Assembly (NCBI RefSeq): GCF_020921035.1
Contig: NC_063151.1
Location: 21,954,934 to 22,018,933, forward strand
DNA: 64,000 nucleotides
Direction: 5' to 3'
Origin: Rhodamnia argentea
Lineage: Eukaryota > Streptophyta > Magnoliopsida > Myrtales > Myrtaceae
The notes under the pieces were generated by a model. The model searched no databases, had not been told where the DNA came from, and saw nothing but the letters and a program-made list of their open reading frames with translations. Position numbers and translations under genes: made by a program. Within the stretch, counting starts at the first letter, position 1, and each line of letters starts with the position of its first letter. Positions 1 through 9,898 of this stretch are shown in pieces.

Positions 1-679
1 AAATAGAGTACTCTAGAGTTATTGAAGTCTAATGTACTTAATAAGTTGTACTAGACCGGATATTGCCTATACGGTTAGTAGATTGAGTAGATATACGAGC
101 AATCCGAGTGCCGATCACCGGAAAGCAATAGTGTGAGTACTTAGGTACTTACGGTATACTCGGAATCATGGCCTGTATTATACCGGATACCCAACTGTTC
201 TAAAAGGATATAGTGATGCGAACTGGATATTTGATATAAAAGACTCAAAATCTACTAGTGGATATATATTCACATTAGCAGGTGCGGTTGTATCTTGGAA
301 ATCCCGTAAACAAACTATTATAGCCAGATCCACAATGGAATCTGAATTCATAGCTTTGGATAAATGTGGTGAAGAGGTTGAATGGCTACGCCATTTCTTA
401 GAGGATATTCCAAAATGGCAAAAACCCGTGCCACTAATTTGTATACATTGTGACAGTCAATCTGCGATTGGAAGAGCACAGAGTAACATGTATAATGGTA
501 AGTCTAGACATATACGTCGTAGACATAATACCATTAGACAACTACTCTCAACTGGAATTATCTCTATTGACTACGTAAAGTCAAAGGATAATATTGCGGA
601 TCCGCTAACCAAAGGGTTAAATAGAGAATTAGTTGAAAAATCGACAATAGGAATGGGACTGAAGCCCATGAAAGAATAA
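1..679 (+). pseudogene. Copia pol fragment: RT C-terminus and RNase H
   Basis: The reading frame gives [14 protein letters not shown] (about 55-96), the conserved RT tail of Copia. RNase H follows with YSDANW near 211, the STMESEF motif near 330-350, DSQSAI near 450 and the terminal IADPLTKGL near 594-620, ending in TAA at 677-679. These are the hallmarks of Ty1/Copia RNase H. An in-frame TGA at about 133-135 replaces an expected tryptophan, so the polyprotein is broken. The open segment from 335 is only the distal part of the domain. It works with nothing nearby and is transposon debris. Confidence 0.88.
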
Positions 680-1233
680 GTTGATATAAAGGAAACCCAA
701 CCTAGTTGACTGGAGATCCCAATATCTAGGTTCAAAGGGACAACCTAATTATATAAACTTAGTGATGTCACTGTGGGGGTTTATCCCTAAAACCATTCCT
801 ATAAAATATCGGTGATATTGTAAGGAAAAAGATACCAATTTTTGCTTTAATGATTCTTAAGTGAAGTAAACAAATTACTCAAAATTAAGTAATCACCTAT
901 GTGAGAGAGAAGTGAGGCCGCTTCAAAGGAGAATTATTTAGGGCTAAATTCTTTAGAAACTCTCGCAGAACCAGGTTGATGTTCATGGCCAAAACGAACA
1001 TAATCATGAGAACCGAACAAACGTTTAGATGATTCCTGTGTGAAGTGTATGGTTCATTTACATGAGAAAGCGGGGCAGTTCAAGGACATCATGTCTACTG
1101 AACAGCTAGTAAAGTAAATACATTTTCATAAGGAAAGGTTCAAAGGGTAACACCTACCTATCCTATGCAGGTTTCAATTGTTGAACACTATCACAGAGTC
1201 AAAACTAAAACAATTTTCATTCATGTGGGGGAT

Positions 1234-2175
1234 TGTTGGAAATATGGGACAAATTGAAGGGTGGATGAATGAGAAATTGATGCTCAAAGAACACCCTTGA
1301 GTTGGAAGTGGGAAGTGGAAAAATACTAGTCCCACATTGAAAAGAAAGAAGGCTTTAGAGTGCTTTATAGATAGTTACCCTCATTTTGAGTGGTAACTGT
1401 CACAACACAAGTACTATGCCTCGCGCACAGGCGCAGGGGGGTGCAAATTCCAGGCCCCGACGGAGGCCCAACGAGCTGAAACTTGGGCGCGAGCGCACGA
1501 CCCGTGTACACGAATGCAAGACCGAGAGGTGGGCCTCGCGAAAAGCCCAATTTTGCCTTCCGATTTATTTTTCCAACTCAAATTGTTACAATTTTTTGTA
1601 ACGGTTGCCGAAATCGATATTATAACGGCGGATTTAATCAGCCGTTATAATTCATTAGCAAGTTAATGTTGAAACGGCTGCTGAATTGATTACGTCGTTA
1701 CATAATAACGGCAGATTTAATTGGCCGTTATAGTTCAATTTCCGAAACGTCCCCCGCTGACCCTAGAAGTAGGTGGCTTCCCATCCAAAATTTTTGGCTC
1801 GTCCAAAAAATCCTCTCTCTTTTCTGCTCTCAGCATTTGCATTGTTTTCGATAGTGTTCGGTTCCGCTTTGTTCGGGTTCGCCGATAGCCTTGAAGTGCG
1901 TGCTTGCTTCTTCGCCGCCAACCGTTGTATCCTGGGAGACAGACGTTCACAAAACTCGAGCACGTAATAGAGGGGACGAATCTATTTTAAGGAAACCGTG
2001 TCAAACACAGGCCTCGGTATTATTTGTATCGACACCGTTTCTTTTCAATATTATTATTGCAATTCCATTTGTTTCCGGTTCTGTGATTGTACTGTTCTAA
2101 TTTCAATTTTACTACGTTATCAATTTGTATACTGTTCACGACATTTATATTATCGTCATATTGAATTTGGTTACA
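1234..2175 (+). repeat. Copia 3' LTR (about 940 bp)
   Basis: It starts TGTTGGAAATATGGG directly after a polypurine tract and ends near TTGGTTACA. Inside are two similar short palindromes: ATAACGGC at 1622-1629 pairs with GCCGTTAT at 1641-1648, and the same words recur at 1705-1712 and 1724-1731. Small open frames inside it are judged to be chance. Confidence 0.75.
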
Positions 2176-2588
2176 AACTACACCCCATATCTCTGCAGGC
2201 CAAGAAGCACAAGCGTGCTGCAAACCGATGAAGAAAGCTCCAGCTCACACTGGGAGGTGGAGAATAGGATTGGTGTGTGATCTTCGTTAATAAGGGTGGT
2301 TATGAAATGATTAAATGAGCATGTGTATAGGTAGAGGGTCGTTGTCCCTTACCCGTTTTCTGTGGTTATGTGTTTTGTTTGGCAAAAGCCAGTCTAAATG
2401 GATTTGGTTATGTGTTTTCCTTTTCTTTTTTTTGTAAATCGAGGCACATGACACCAAGTGCTTTACCTTCCATTTTACTTATTAATGTTAACTTGTTTAC
2501 TTTAGTTGATTCACCTGTCATTTCATATCTTAACCCTCTCCTTAAGATTAGTAGGAAGAGAAGAGTAGAAAGGTCAATGTGTGTAGAT

Positions 2589-3257
2589 GAAAAATTGATT
2601 GAGATCCATGGCAACTCAAGAATGGTGGTTGAGAAAGAAAATAAGGTGTGGAAGATGAGTTCTATGACATGATGTAATATGGGGTATGATCATTTTTCTT
2701 GTATATATTGACACTAAATGTCCGGTAAATCAATCAAGATGAGAGATAGAGATGCCTTTCAGTATATTAGCAGCTTTGACAATCACTTTAGTCAGTCAAA
2801 AGCAATACTCTACCAATGGTGGATACTCAACCTTGCATAGCTCGGACAATTGTCTCTCTAATATTCCACAATCTATATATATATATATATATCTTGCTCA
2901 TGAACGCTCTCTCTTCTTCTCATTTGTTGCATTTTCTTGCGCGTGATCATTCACTTGACTTTTTGATAATTTTTTTTTGGAATATCGGGAAGACAATTGT
3001 CCGAGCTATGCAAGGTTGAGTTCCCACCACCGGTAAAGTATTGCTTTTGATTGACTGAAGTGGCTATCAAAGTTGCTGATATACTGAAAGGCATCTATGT
3101 ATCTCATCTTAATTGATTTACCGGACATTTAGTGTCAATCTGTATAAGAAAAATGATCATACCCCATATTATATCATGTCATAGAATTCATCTTCCACAC
3201 CTTATTTTCTTTCTCAACCACCATTCTCAAGTTGTCATGGATCTCAATCAATTTTTC
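2589..3257. repeat. Large inverted repeat (hairpin) built from NRAMP exon 5 and intron 5
   Basis: Arm 2589-2854 pairs with the reverse complement of 2992-3257. Both arms are 266 bases. By manual alignment they differ at about 24 positions (about 91% identity) with no gap. The loop is 2855-2991 and includes a short TA run. Each arm holds part of NRAMP exon 5 plus the start of intron 5. The inverted copy extends leftwards into intron 4 sequence inside the loop, so a fragment of intron 4-exon 5-intron 5 was duplicated in inverted orientation. Confidence 0.92.
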
Positions 3258-3891
3258 AAACAAAATGACTACTGGGACTCACTTTGTGATTAGCAGTTAA
3301 TGATTGGATGATGAGAGTAAATATCAAGCCGATTAGTATGACCCACAAAAGCTGACCATATGATCCAATAGACTATAAAGAATTAGCGGAACATTTATGT
3401 ATACTATGTATATTTGTATAACTACGAACGTATCTATGTTGGATATAATTTTTTCTTTTGCATTATCTCGTATCCATGATTCACTCTAGTCTGCAGATCA
3501 ATTTCTATTGCAAAATTGATTGTAGATCCTTGAATTCAACATGAACTCATTTAGACACCACATGCAGGCATGTACGCGAACACATATGTTCATAGAGAGA
3601 TTTACGGTTTCCAAGGGTCAAGAAATGCGAGAGAAATGAGGAAATTGGGGCCAACAAATGATACGGACCCTTTCCATCCATGTTTCTGAATTCACACAGG
3701 GCAAATGCAATCAGATCAAAAGGTTATGTTGCAATCAGATTAAATGACTTTCTCGATTAGATCTTCAGAATGTTTAAAATAGGAAACTTCCACCTAGAAA
3801 CAATCTTGTCCCATAACATTGTGATGGGTTTGGCCCATCAAAGGTTGGAGAACGAGAGACTTAACGAAGGTTACATTCCATGAATGAAAAA

Positions 3892-3893
<2 letters not shown>

Positions 3894-3932
<39 letters not shown>
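3894..3932. repeat. (GA)n microsatellite at the start of NRAMP-A intron 1
   Basis: About 19 GA units. Read on the minus strand, it is a CT tract that begins right after the exon 1 donor (GAG then GTTCTCTC). Confidence 0.9.
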
Positions 3933-3933
<1 letters not shown>

Positions 3934-4059
3934 CTCATCAGTAATGACCGCTATCGTTGGCGCTCCTACACTTGCCATCTGATGCTCCTCTTGCATACTC
4001 TCTCTCTCACAGAGGACACTCTTGCTTGCTTTTTGTGAAGCAACTAATGAGCTTGATTT

Positions 4060-5760
4060 ATATTGCTCCTCTTCGTGTTGCCTTCCAAAATGTCCTTTTT
4101 GCTTTCTATTTTGATATCTGCACCAAAACTCTGTGACGCACCTACCGTTCGCCCTCTTTGTTTTCTTCCGAGAAATCTTAGATATGTTAAGACGGGTCTC
4201 CGAATTTGATAATCAAATCCTCGTGACGTGCCTTGTAGATAAGTGATGAGCCATATTCAACACATAATTTAATGACAGTCCCTCGTGTCATTTTGTATGC
4301 CAAGCTTTGTAAACCAGATCTTGATTTGCTGTAATTAGCTCTAATTCCAACAATTTGCTCACTTTATGTGCCTTTGGGATTAGACTATTGGACTCCGATC
4401 GATAACATGCAATATTATTTCTAGTCGCTTAATCCTATGTCTCTTCGTCCTCATATCTCTACTTATTTTCCCCTAATGTAATTAGAGGTGGGTCTTGCTC
4501 ATATATGTCTTATCCATCAGTTTTTACCTTCACGATAACTTTGCATGATATTAATGGAATCAACCTAATCCCAGAACTTATCTCCAGAGATATTGTCGAA
4601 GCCATTGTATTCTCTACATTTGGTCGATCACGCAATGGACCGGTCATGTCTCTTATCAGAATATATAGCAACCTATTATGCTAACAAGTTTAGCTACATG
4701 CAGGAGGCGATTCCATTCCATGTTTTTGCTACTACTATAAGCCTGGCTACTTATTTTGTTGACCAACTAAACTTTGTCCGTCTACTTATAATCTACTTCT
4801 CATCTTCCCCAATTTTCACATGGATCATCATCAACCAAAGATAATGTAGTAGATGTACTTAATTAGGCCATCCTTAGTTGTTTTTCTAGTATGAAATGAC
4901 GGACGAATGAGTGTGATTACTGATTAGATTGCAAGATTCAATAGTGTCGGCATTGCTATTAGAAGTGCTCTTGGAATAACGTCCTGTAAAAACCACATGC
5001 AAGATGAGGGATCACTTTTCGAGGAAACTTTTTGTCTTCGTGTTGGAAAATGCGGCCCGTGAAGTGACAAGTAAATTGATGTTTGGTCAGCATCATCGAT
5101 TAGTCGAAACCCAATTATTTCCACTGTCGACGTGACTATTCGGAAGGAGCAATTTTCAGAGATAAAAGAGACTTTAGAAGAGGTCTACCCTAGAATTTGC
5201 TATTGAGTATTACTATTTGGGGGCTTGAGCAGAGTTTTTTGGATCATATCGTTTTTAAGTAGATACTTTCCAGTATTCTTAAGGTGCACTAAGTTTTATA
5301 AAAGGTTTAATACCACGAAAAATCATAAATTAATACATCTGTGATAAATTTATCTCAAATTGCTACACATGTCACAAATTTACATTTTGTCAGTTTTTGT
5401 TAAATAGATTATTATCACGAAAAACTCCAAACTAGCACACTCATAACATATGAAGTGTAAAATTCCCAAACTATTACACCCATCAACTGCCACGTGTCAT
5501 CTAACTCAGCAATTTGACAGTAAAATTTAACAAAAACTAATGATGGATAAATTTGTCACAGGTGTAATAGTTTAGAGTTTTTGATAGTCAAAAAATTAGT
5601 ATGAAGTAAATTTGTCATCCATGGGCCAGTTGCGGGTTTTCATGGTACTGACCCTTTATAAATTAGAAAAATATTTTTCTCCCACTAGACTGAAAAGTTG
5701 CTATCAAATCCCAAGTCTTTATTAATAAAGTAAATATATGGTTATCATGCAGGTGTTTCG
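4060..5760. repeat. NRAMP 5'-flank block, copy 1
   Basis: This lies upstream of NRAMP-A and contains no gene I can support. It is repeated, diverged, at about 6640-9220. Shared landmarks include the text around 4100/6660, 4360/7130, 4590/7490 and 5150/8140. Parts also recur upstream of NRAMP-C (about 32230-32420 and 33720-33930). The longest open frame (4593-4844) falls in the repeated part and looks accidental. Confidence 0.7.
5304..5654. mobile_element. MITE with 9-bp target duplication (351 bp)
   Basis: The left end GGTTTAATACCACGAAAAA is an imperfect inverted match to the right end (reverse complement GGGTCAGTACCATGAAAA). The flanks are TTTATAAAA (5295-5303) and TTTATAAAT (5655-5663), an 8/9 match as expected for Mutator-type transposition. 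The duplicated block copy 2 lacks the element at about 9080-9100, which gives an empty site. It belongs to the same family as 62216-62647. Confidence 0.72.
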
Positions 5761-5925
5761 CGATGAGCTAGTAAGTAATTTCCAATACCGACGTTAATAG
5801 CACTTGCTTGCAATTATCAACTATGATTTAAATTTGATTGCACGTAACAAAAGGTTCACGGACAAACTGGGTTCCGCATATAAAGATCGTGGTTTTTAAT
5901 TTTTGCTTAACTAAAACACCCCCAC

Positions 5926-6205
5926 CGAGTTTGTGCCGGAGGCAATGAATCTCGATAGTAGGCATGACTTAGGAAGACTTTTTGTCCGCACGACTTCCAT
6001 TCACCGCTTCCTAGAAGTGAATTATCCACCTTTGAAGGGTAATTCCATAATTATGCCTAACGAACCGGTTCAATTTAGGCCTTTGATCAATAGAGGTCGC
6101 CACAATATGGATTAGGTTGTAGGCAATCGATGGAATTTGAACGGGTGATCTCTGGTTTCTAAGCTGGAAATCCCTCGACATCCCAACTAACCACCCCCAT
6201 CCTGA
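5926..6205 (-). mobile_element. tRNA-derived SINE, copy 1
   Basis: Read on the minus strand, it opens with a box A-like GGTTAGTTGGGAT and, about 45 bases on, a box B-like CCGTTCAAATTCC, the split RNA polymerase III promoter of tRNA-derived SINEs. It runs about 280 bases, and diverged copies occur at 15928-16208 and 24296-24500. The tRNA arms are too decayed for a tRNA gene. The small open frame at 5933-6115 is within the SINE. Confidence 0.65.
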
Positions 6206-6639
6206 AATTTCCTTTAGAAAAAGTAAAACTGATCCACGGGTTTAGGTTATACATTCCTTTCCTTTGAAATCATGGGTTCTCTCTCCATGTTATTATATTT
6301 ACCTTGTCGTAAAACGAAGAAACTACTTTAATGTCTAAACTCATATTCCACGTAAATTTAGGGACGCGAGAGCGTTAAACTAATTAAGGTCCAGATGGAC
6401 ATTGAAGCACCACAGATATTCGAAGAAGAATCGTTATCTCATCCGGGCCAATCATGGGAGTTCACAATCCAGCTGGGAAAGCATATAATTGAAGCCTGTG
6501 TCTGCCTGTTTTTGTGAACATTCAAAGCCAAAGTGAAGTACAAATTGGATTGTCTCACCTTTCGGGGAAACCCCAACTAGTCATGTTCCAATACACTTCT
6601 CTTTACATGATCCGTCGAACCAAACCAGAGTTTCACGGC

Positions 6640-9220
6640 AACATGTCCTTTTGCTTTCTATCTTGATATGCACACCAAAATCCTGGGCGATGCACCTGAC
6701 GTTCGCCTTCTTTCGAGGAACGTTAGATATATTAAGACGGGTCTCTAAATTTGACAATCGAATTCTCGCGACGGGCTATAACATGCCTTGTAGACAAGTG
6801 GTGAGACATATTCAGCACCCAGTTAATGACGGTCTATCATGTCATTAAGCTTGCCAACCTTTGTGAATCCATCTTAAATCTGTTCCTGATTTCCTTCCGT
6901 TTCTGGTGATTGCGATCAATTTTTGCCCCTTTCTTGAGTAGAGCAGCTACGCTCATAACTTGGTTTATTTCTTTGCTGGTGTTTGCCTCTTAATCATTAG
7001 GAGTCCAAACACTCAGAAACCAGAATTAAGTTTTTTTTTCCTTTTCTTTTTTGCAAATAATCAATCCAAATTTGCCATAATGTGGGAGGCTTTCGACATC
7101 ATAAGGTGTAATTACCTCTTATTCGAACGATTTGCTCACCTCATGTGCATTTGAAATTAAATTAACGGATTCTGGTCGATATCTTGGAATTATAATTTCT
7201 AGTCGCTTAATATGAAGACTCTTCATCCGTCTTATATCTACTTATTTTCCTCTAATCTAATTGCAACTTGGCAAATTTTAATTGCCAGTTGACTTCAATT
7301 GAGAAGGAGCGTACAGACACGGAAAGAAGTAAGAGTTAGTTATAAACCCTCGACGATTAATGTGCAACCCATATTATATGATTTCATAGCTTATTTAATA
7401 CTCATACACTATTGTGACCCTAATAGAAATAACAAACCCTCAGAGGTCCTGCCCATCTATGTCTTATCCCAGAACATATCTCCGGAAATATTTGCGAAGC
7501 CATTTCGTTCTCTATATTTGGTCGATCACATAACGGGCTGTTCATATCTCTTAGCAGATTACATAGCGACCTATTAATGCTAACAAGCTTAGCTACATGC
7601 AAGTGATGATTCCAGTCCATGTTTTTGCCAATAATATAAGCCTGGCTAATTAGTTTTGGCGACCGACTAAACTTTGTCCGTCTATTTATAACACGCATCT
7701 TATCTACTCCAATCCACATGGATCGTCATTTACCAAAGATAACGAAGTAGATGCACTTAATTAGGCCTTCATTAGTTGTTTTTCAAGTACCATATGAAGG
7801 ACGAACGTGTGTGATTAGATTGCAAGATTCAACGGTGTCGGCATTGGTAGTAGTAGTCCTCTCAGAATAACATCTTGAAGGGTAAAAACCGGATGCAAGA
7901 TGACGAAATTGGGATTACTTTTCAAGGAAACTTTTGTCTTCGTGTTGGAAAGATTGGGGCACGTGAAAGGCTAGAGGGAATGGAACAAAGAGACGAGTAC
8001 ATTGAGAGATTTTTTACTTAGATCTTTTCACCACTCACTTTGTTGTTAGCTCCAAGAACGAAGAGACAAGTACATTGATGTTTGGTCAGCATTGTCGATT
8101 ATTCGAATCCGAATTATTTCCATGGTCGAGGTGACTATTCGGATGGAGTAATTTCAGTGGGCAGAAGGACACTAGAAGTGCCAATATTTATGTATAGCGC
8201 TCACTTTAGTGCCAACATTTTTTTTTTGGATCGCTTAAGTGTCAATTTTGTTTTAAAAAATGGTTATTTCAGTACCAACTCCGGTGAGTTTTGCCGAGAA
8301 TCTGACATGGCATCTACGTGGCTCTCCGGAGCGTCCAAGTCGGCAATTAAAAAAAAAGCAAAAGTTAAAAAAATAAAAAATAATAAAAAAATCAGCTAAA
8401 ACACTTTTAAAAAAATAAAAAAAAATCTATCTTGTAGCAGCTAGGGCTTTTGGCGACCCCCGCCGGCCATCCTCCATCCTTGCCGGGCTTTACCGACAAT
8501 GGTGGGAGGCGGTGGCGGTGAGGGCTTCCAAGCCCTCGTCGCTGCAATAGATCAACTTCCTCTTCTTCTTCTTCTTCTTCTTTTTTTTAGTTATTTAGCT
8601 AATTTTTAAATTAAATTAAATTTTTCAAAAATGTTTTAGTTTATTTTGTAGAAAGATATGACACGTGGCGTCCGCTAGACTGATTTTTTTTTAAATTGCC
8701 CCGTGGACTTCATGTGGACTGATTTTTTTTTTTAAAAAAAATTCCACATAATATTACAAAAATTAATAAAAATGCCACGTGTACTATTTGGCAGGAATTG
8801 ACACTAAAGTGATCGTTTTTTACCGGAATTGGTACTTATGTGATCGTTTTTTTTTCGATTTGACACTTAAGTGATTCAAAAAAAATATTGGTACTAAAGT
8901 AAACGTTGTACATAAATATTGATATTCCTAATATCCTTCTGTCAATTTTAGTGATAGAGAGACTTAAAAATAGGTCTACCCTAGAGTTTACCTTTGAGTA
9001 TTACTTTTTGGTGCCTTGAGCGGCGTATTTGGGATCATGTCGTTCTTGAGCACGTACTTTCTAGTATTGTGAAGGTGCACTAATTTTAATCGATAATTAA
9101 TTTAAAAAAAAACATTTTCCTCCCCGCTAGCCACATTGCCTCGTGGACGAAAAGTTGCTGTCAAATCCTAAGCCTTTATTGACAGAGTAAACATAAAGGT
9201 TATGATGCAGGTGTGTTTGA
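6640..9220. repeat. NRAMP 5'-flank block, copy 2, with no NRAMP coding region attached
   Basis: This is a second diverged copy of 4060-5760, enlarged by the 784-bp element at 8160-8943. No NRAMP exon is visible immediately to its left, so it may be the orphan upstream region of a lost unit. I find no gene in it. Open frames such as 7299-7577 and 8082-8399 run across repeat boundaries. Confidence 0.65.
8160..8943. mobile_element. Non-autonomous Mutator-like element with long TIRs (784 bp)
   Basis: The ends are long imperfect inverted repeats of more than 100 bases. The left end begins GGCAGAAGGACACTAG and the right end, reverse complemented, begins GACAGAAGGATATTAG. The flanks AATTTCAGTG (8150-8159) and AATTTTAGTG (8944-8953) are a 9/10 target duplication. 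The related sequence at about 5147-5160 has a single uninterrupted copy of the target, which fits an empty site. The centre (about 8440-8560) is GC-rich and looks like captured DNA, but carries no recognisable protein. Confidence 0.8.
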
Positions 9221-9436
9221 CACCAAAGATCGTACGTTGGAAGATGATTTGAAATAAGAAAAGGGACGTGCGATCCTAAAAGTGAAATCGTCCGAAATTA
9301 GTAATGATGAAATGCCGGTGAATAAGATACACATCCTACAGGAAGACAAAAAGTCTGTCCGGAAGAGGCGGTAAGTGAGATCATGTAGAGTTCAAACGGG
9401 CTGGCTTACCGATTGATTCAGTTGAGAGGGAGCTTA

Positions 9437-9898
9437 TGTTGACACCAAAAATTGGCTTGAACTTTAGATAGTTAGAAAGCCCATAAGAATGGTATGTCAT
9501 TGAAGAGCAGAGCAGATAAGTCGAATCGGTAACCAACAACATGGCATAACCGTTGCTTGAGTGACCGAAACATAGGTGACACTGCGAGATTAGTACGTAA
9601 CACCAATAGACGAGCAGAGTAGATAAGTCCGCAGTTCAAACCGTCCAATGGATAAGAAGAGCAGTTACCGAATCCAATCCGAGAATATAAGGATAGAGCG
9701 TTCGGAAGTTACCAGACGGTTCCACTTTGTACTTGACTATATGTAGTCGGAGATGAGTCTTTGTAAAGGATCGACAATCAACAACACTTATCAATTTTAC
9801 TCTGCAATTCCTCTTACTTGCTTTACTTTCTATCGCATTTATCTTTATTGCACAATATACTTTCTGTCCATTTATTTTATATCTTGTCCGGAAGCCCA
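9437..9898 (+). mobile_element. Possible solo LTR or LTR fragment
   Basis: It begins TGTTGACACC, a common LTR start, and ends near a CA at about 9898. A TATA-like stretch (about 9680) is followed by a pyrimidine-rich U5-like segment (about 9780-9880). No second copy is in the window and no clear target duplication was found, so the boundaries are tentative. Confidence 0.4.

Larger units (their letters stand above)
1..2175 (+). mobile_element. 3' part of a Ty1/Copia LTR retrotransposon
   Basis: The element enters from the left edge. It shows the end of pol (reverse transcriptase tail and RNase H), about 550 bases of non-coding 3' DNA, a purine-rich tract TGTGGGGGAT just before 1234, and then a long terminal repeat that begins TGTTGG. 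The right end is placed at about 2175 because NRAMP exon 6 sequence resumes a few bases later. The 5' LTR lies outside the window, so the target duplication and age cannot be read. Orientation is opposite to the NRAMP genes. Confidence 0.85.
2183..3978 (-). pseudogene. NRAMP-A, truncated and rearranged NRAMP metal transporter copy
   Basis: Homologues of exons 1-6 of the intact neighbours can be found. Exon 1 is 3934-3978 (begins MASVGAPT), exon 2 about 3605-3698, exon 3 about 3456-3500, exon 4 about 3270-3345, exon 5 about 2750-2850 and exon 6 about 2183-2260. Exon 2 has one extra base inside the DPGN motif and GPGF changed to GPNF. Exon 3 has lost both its AG acceptor and its GT donor. Exon 5 has an in-frame TGA, and exon 6 has a TGA in place of the conserved tryptophan. 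A second exon 5, in the opposite orientation, lies at about 2992-3100. A Copia LTR abuts the exon 6 donor, and exons 7-13 are not seen. It is certainly non-coding as a transporter. Any present role would be as RNA. Confidence 0.92.

Noticed and set aside
6130..6205. A tRNA gene
   Set aside because: Box A and box B are present but the stems are decayed and the sequence continues as a repeated body, so it is a SINE head.
8082..8399. 105-codon open frame on the plus strand
   Set aside because: Crosses the boundary of the Mutator-like element and ends in a poly-Lys run from A-rich DNA.
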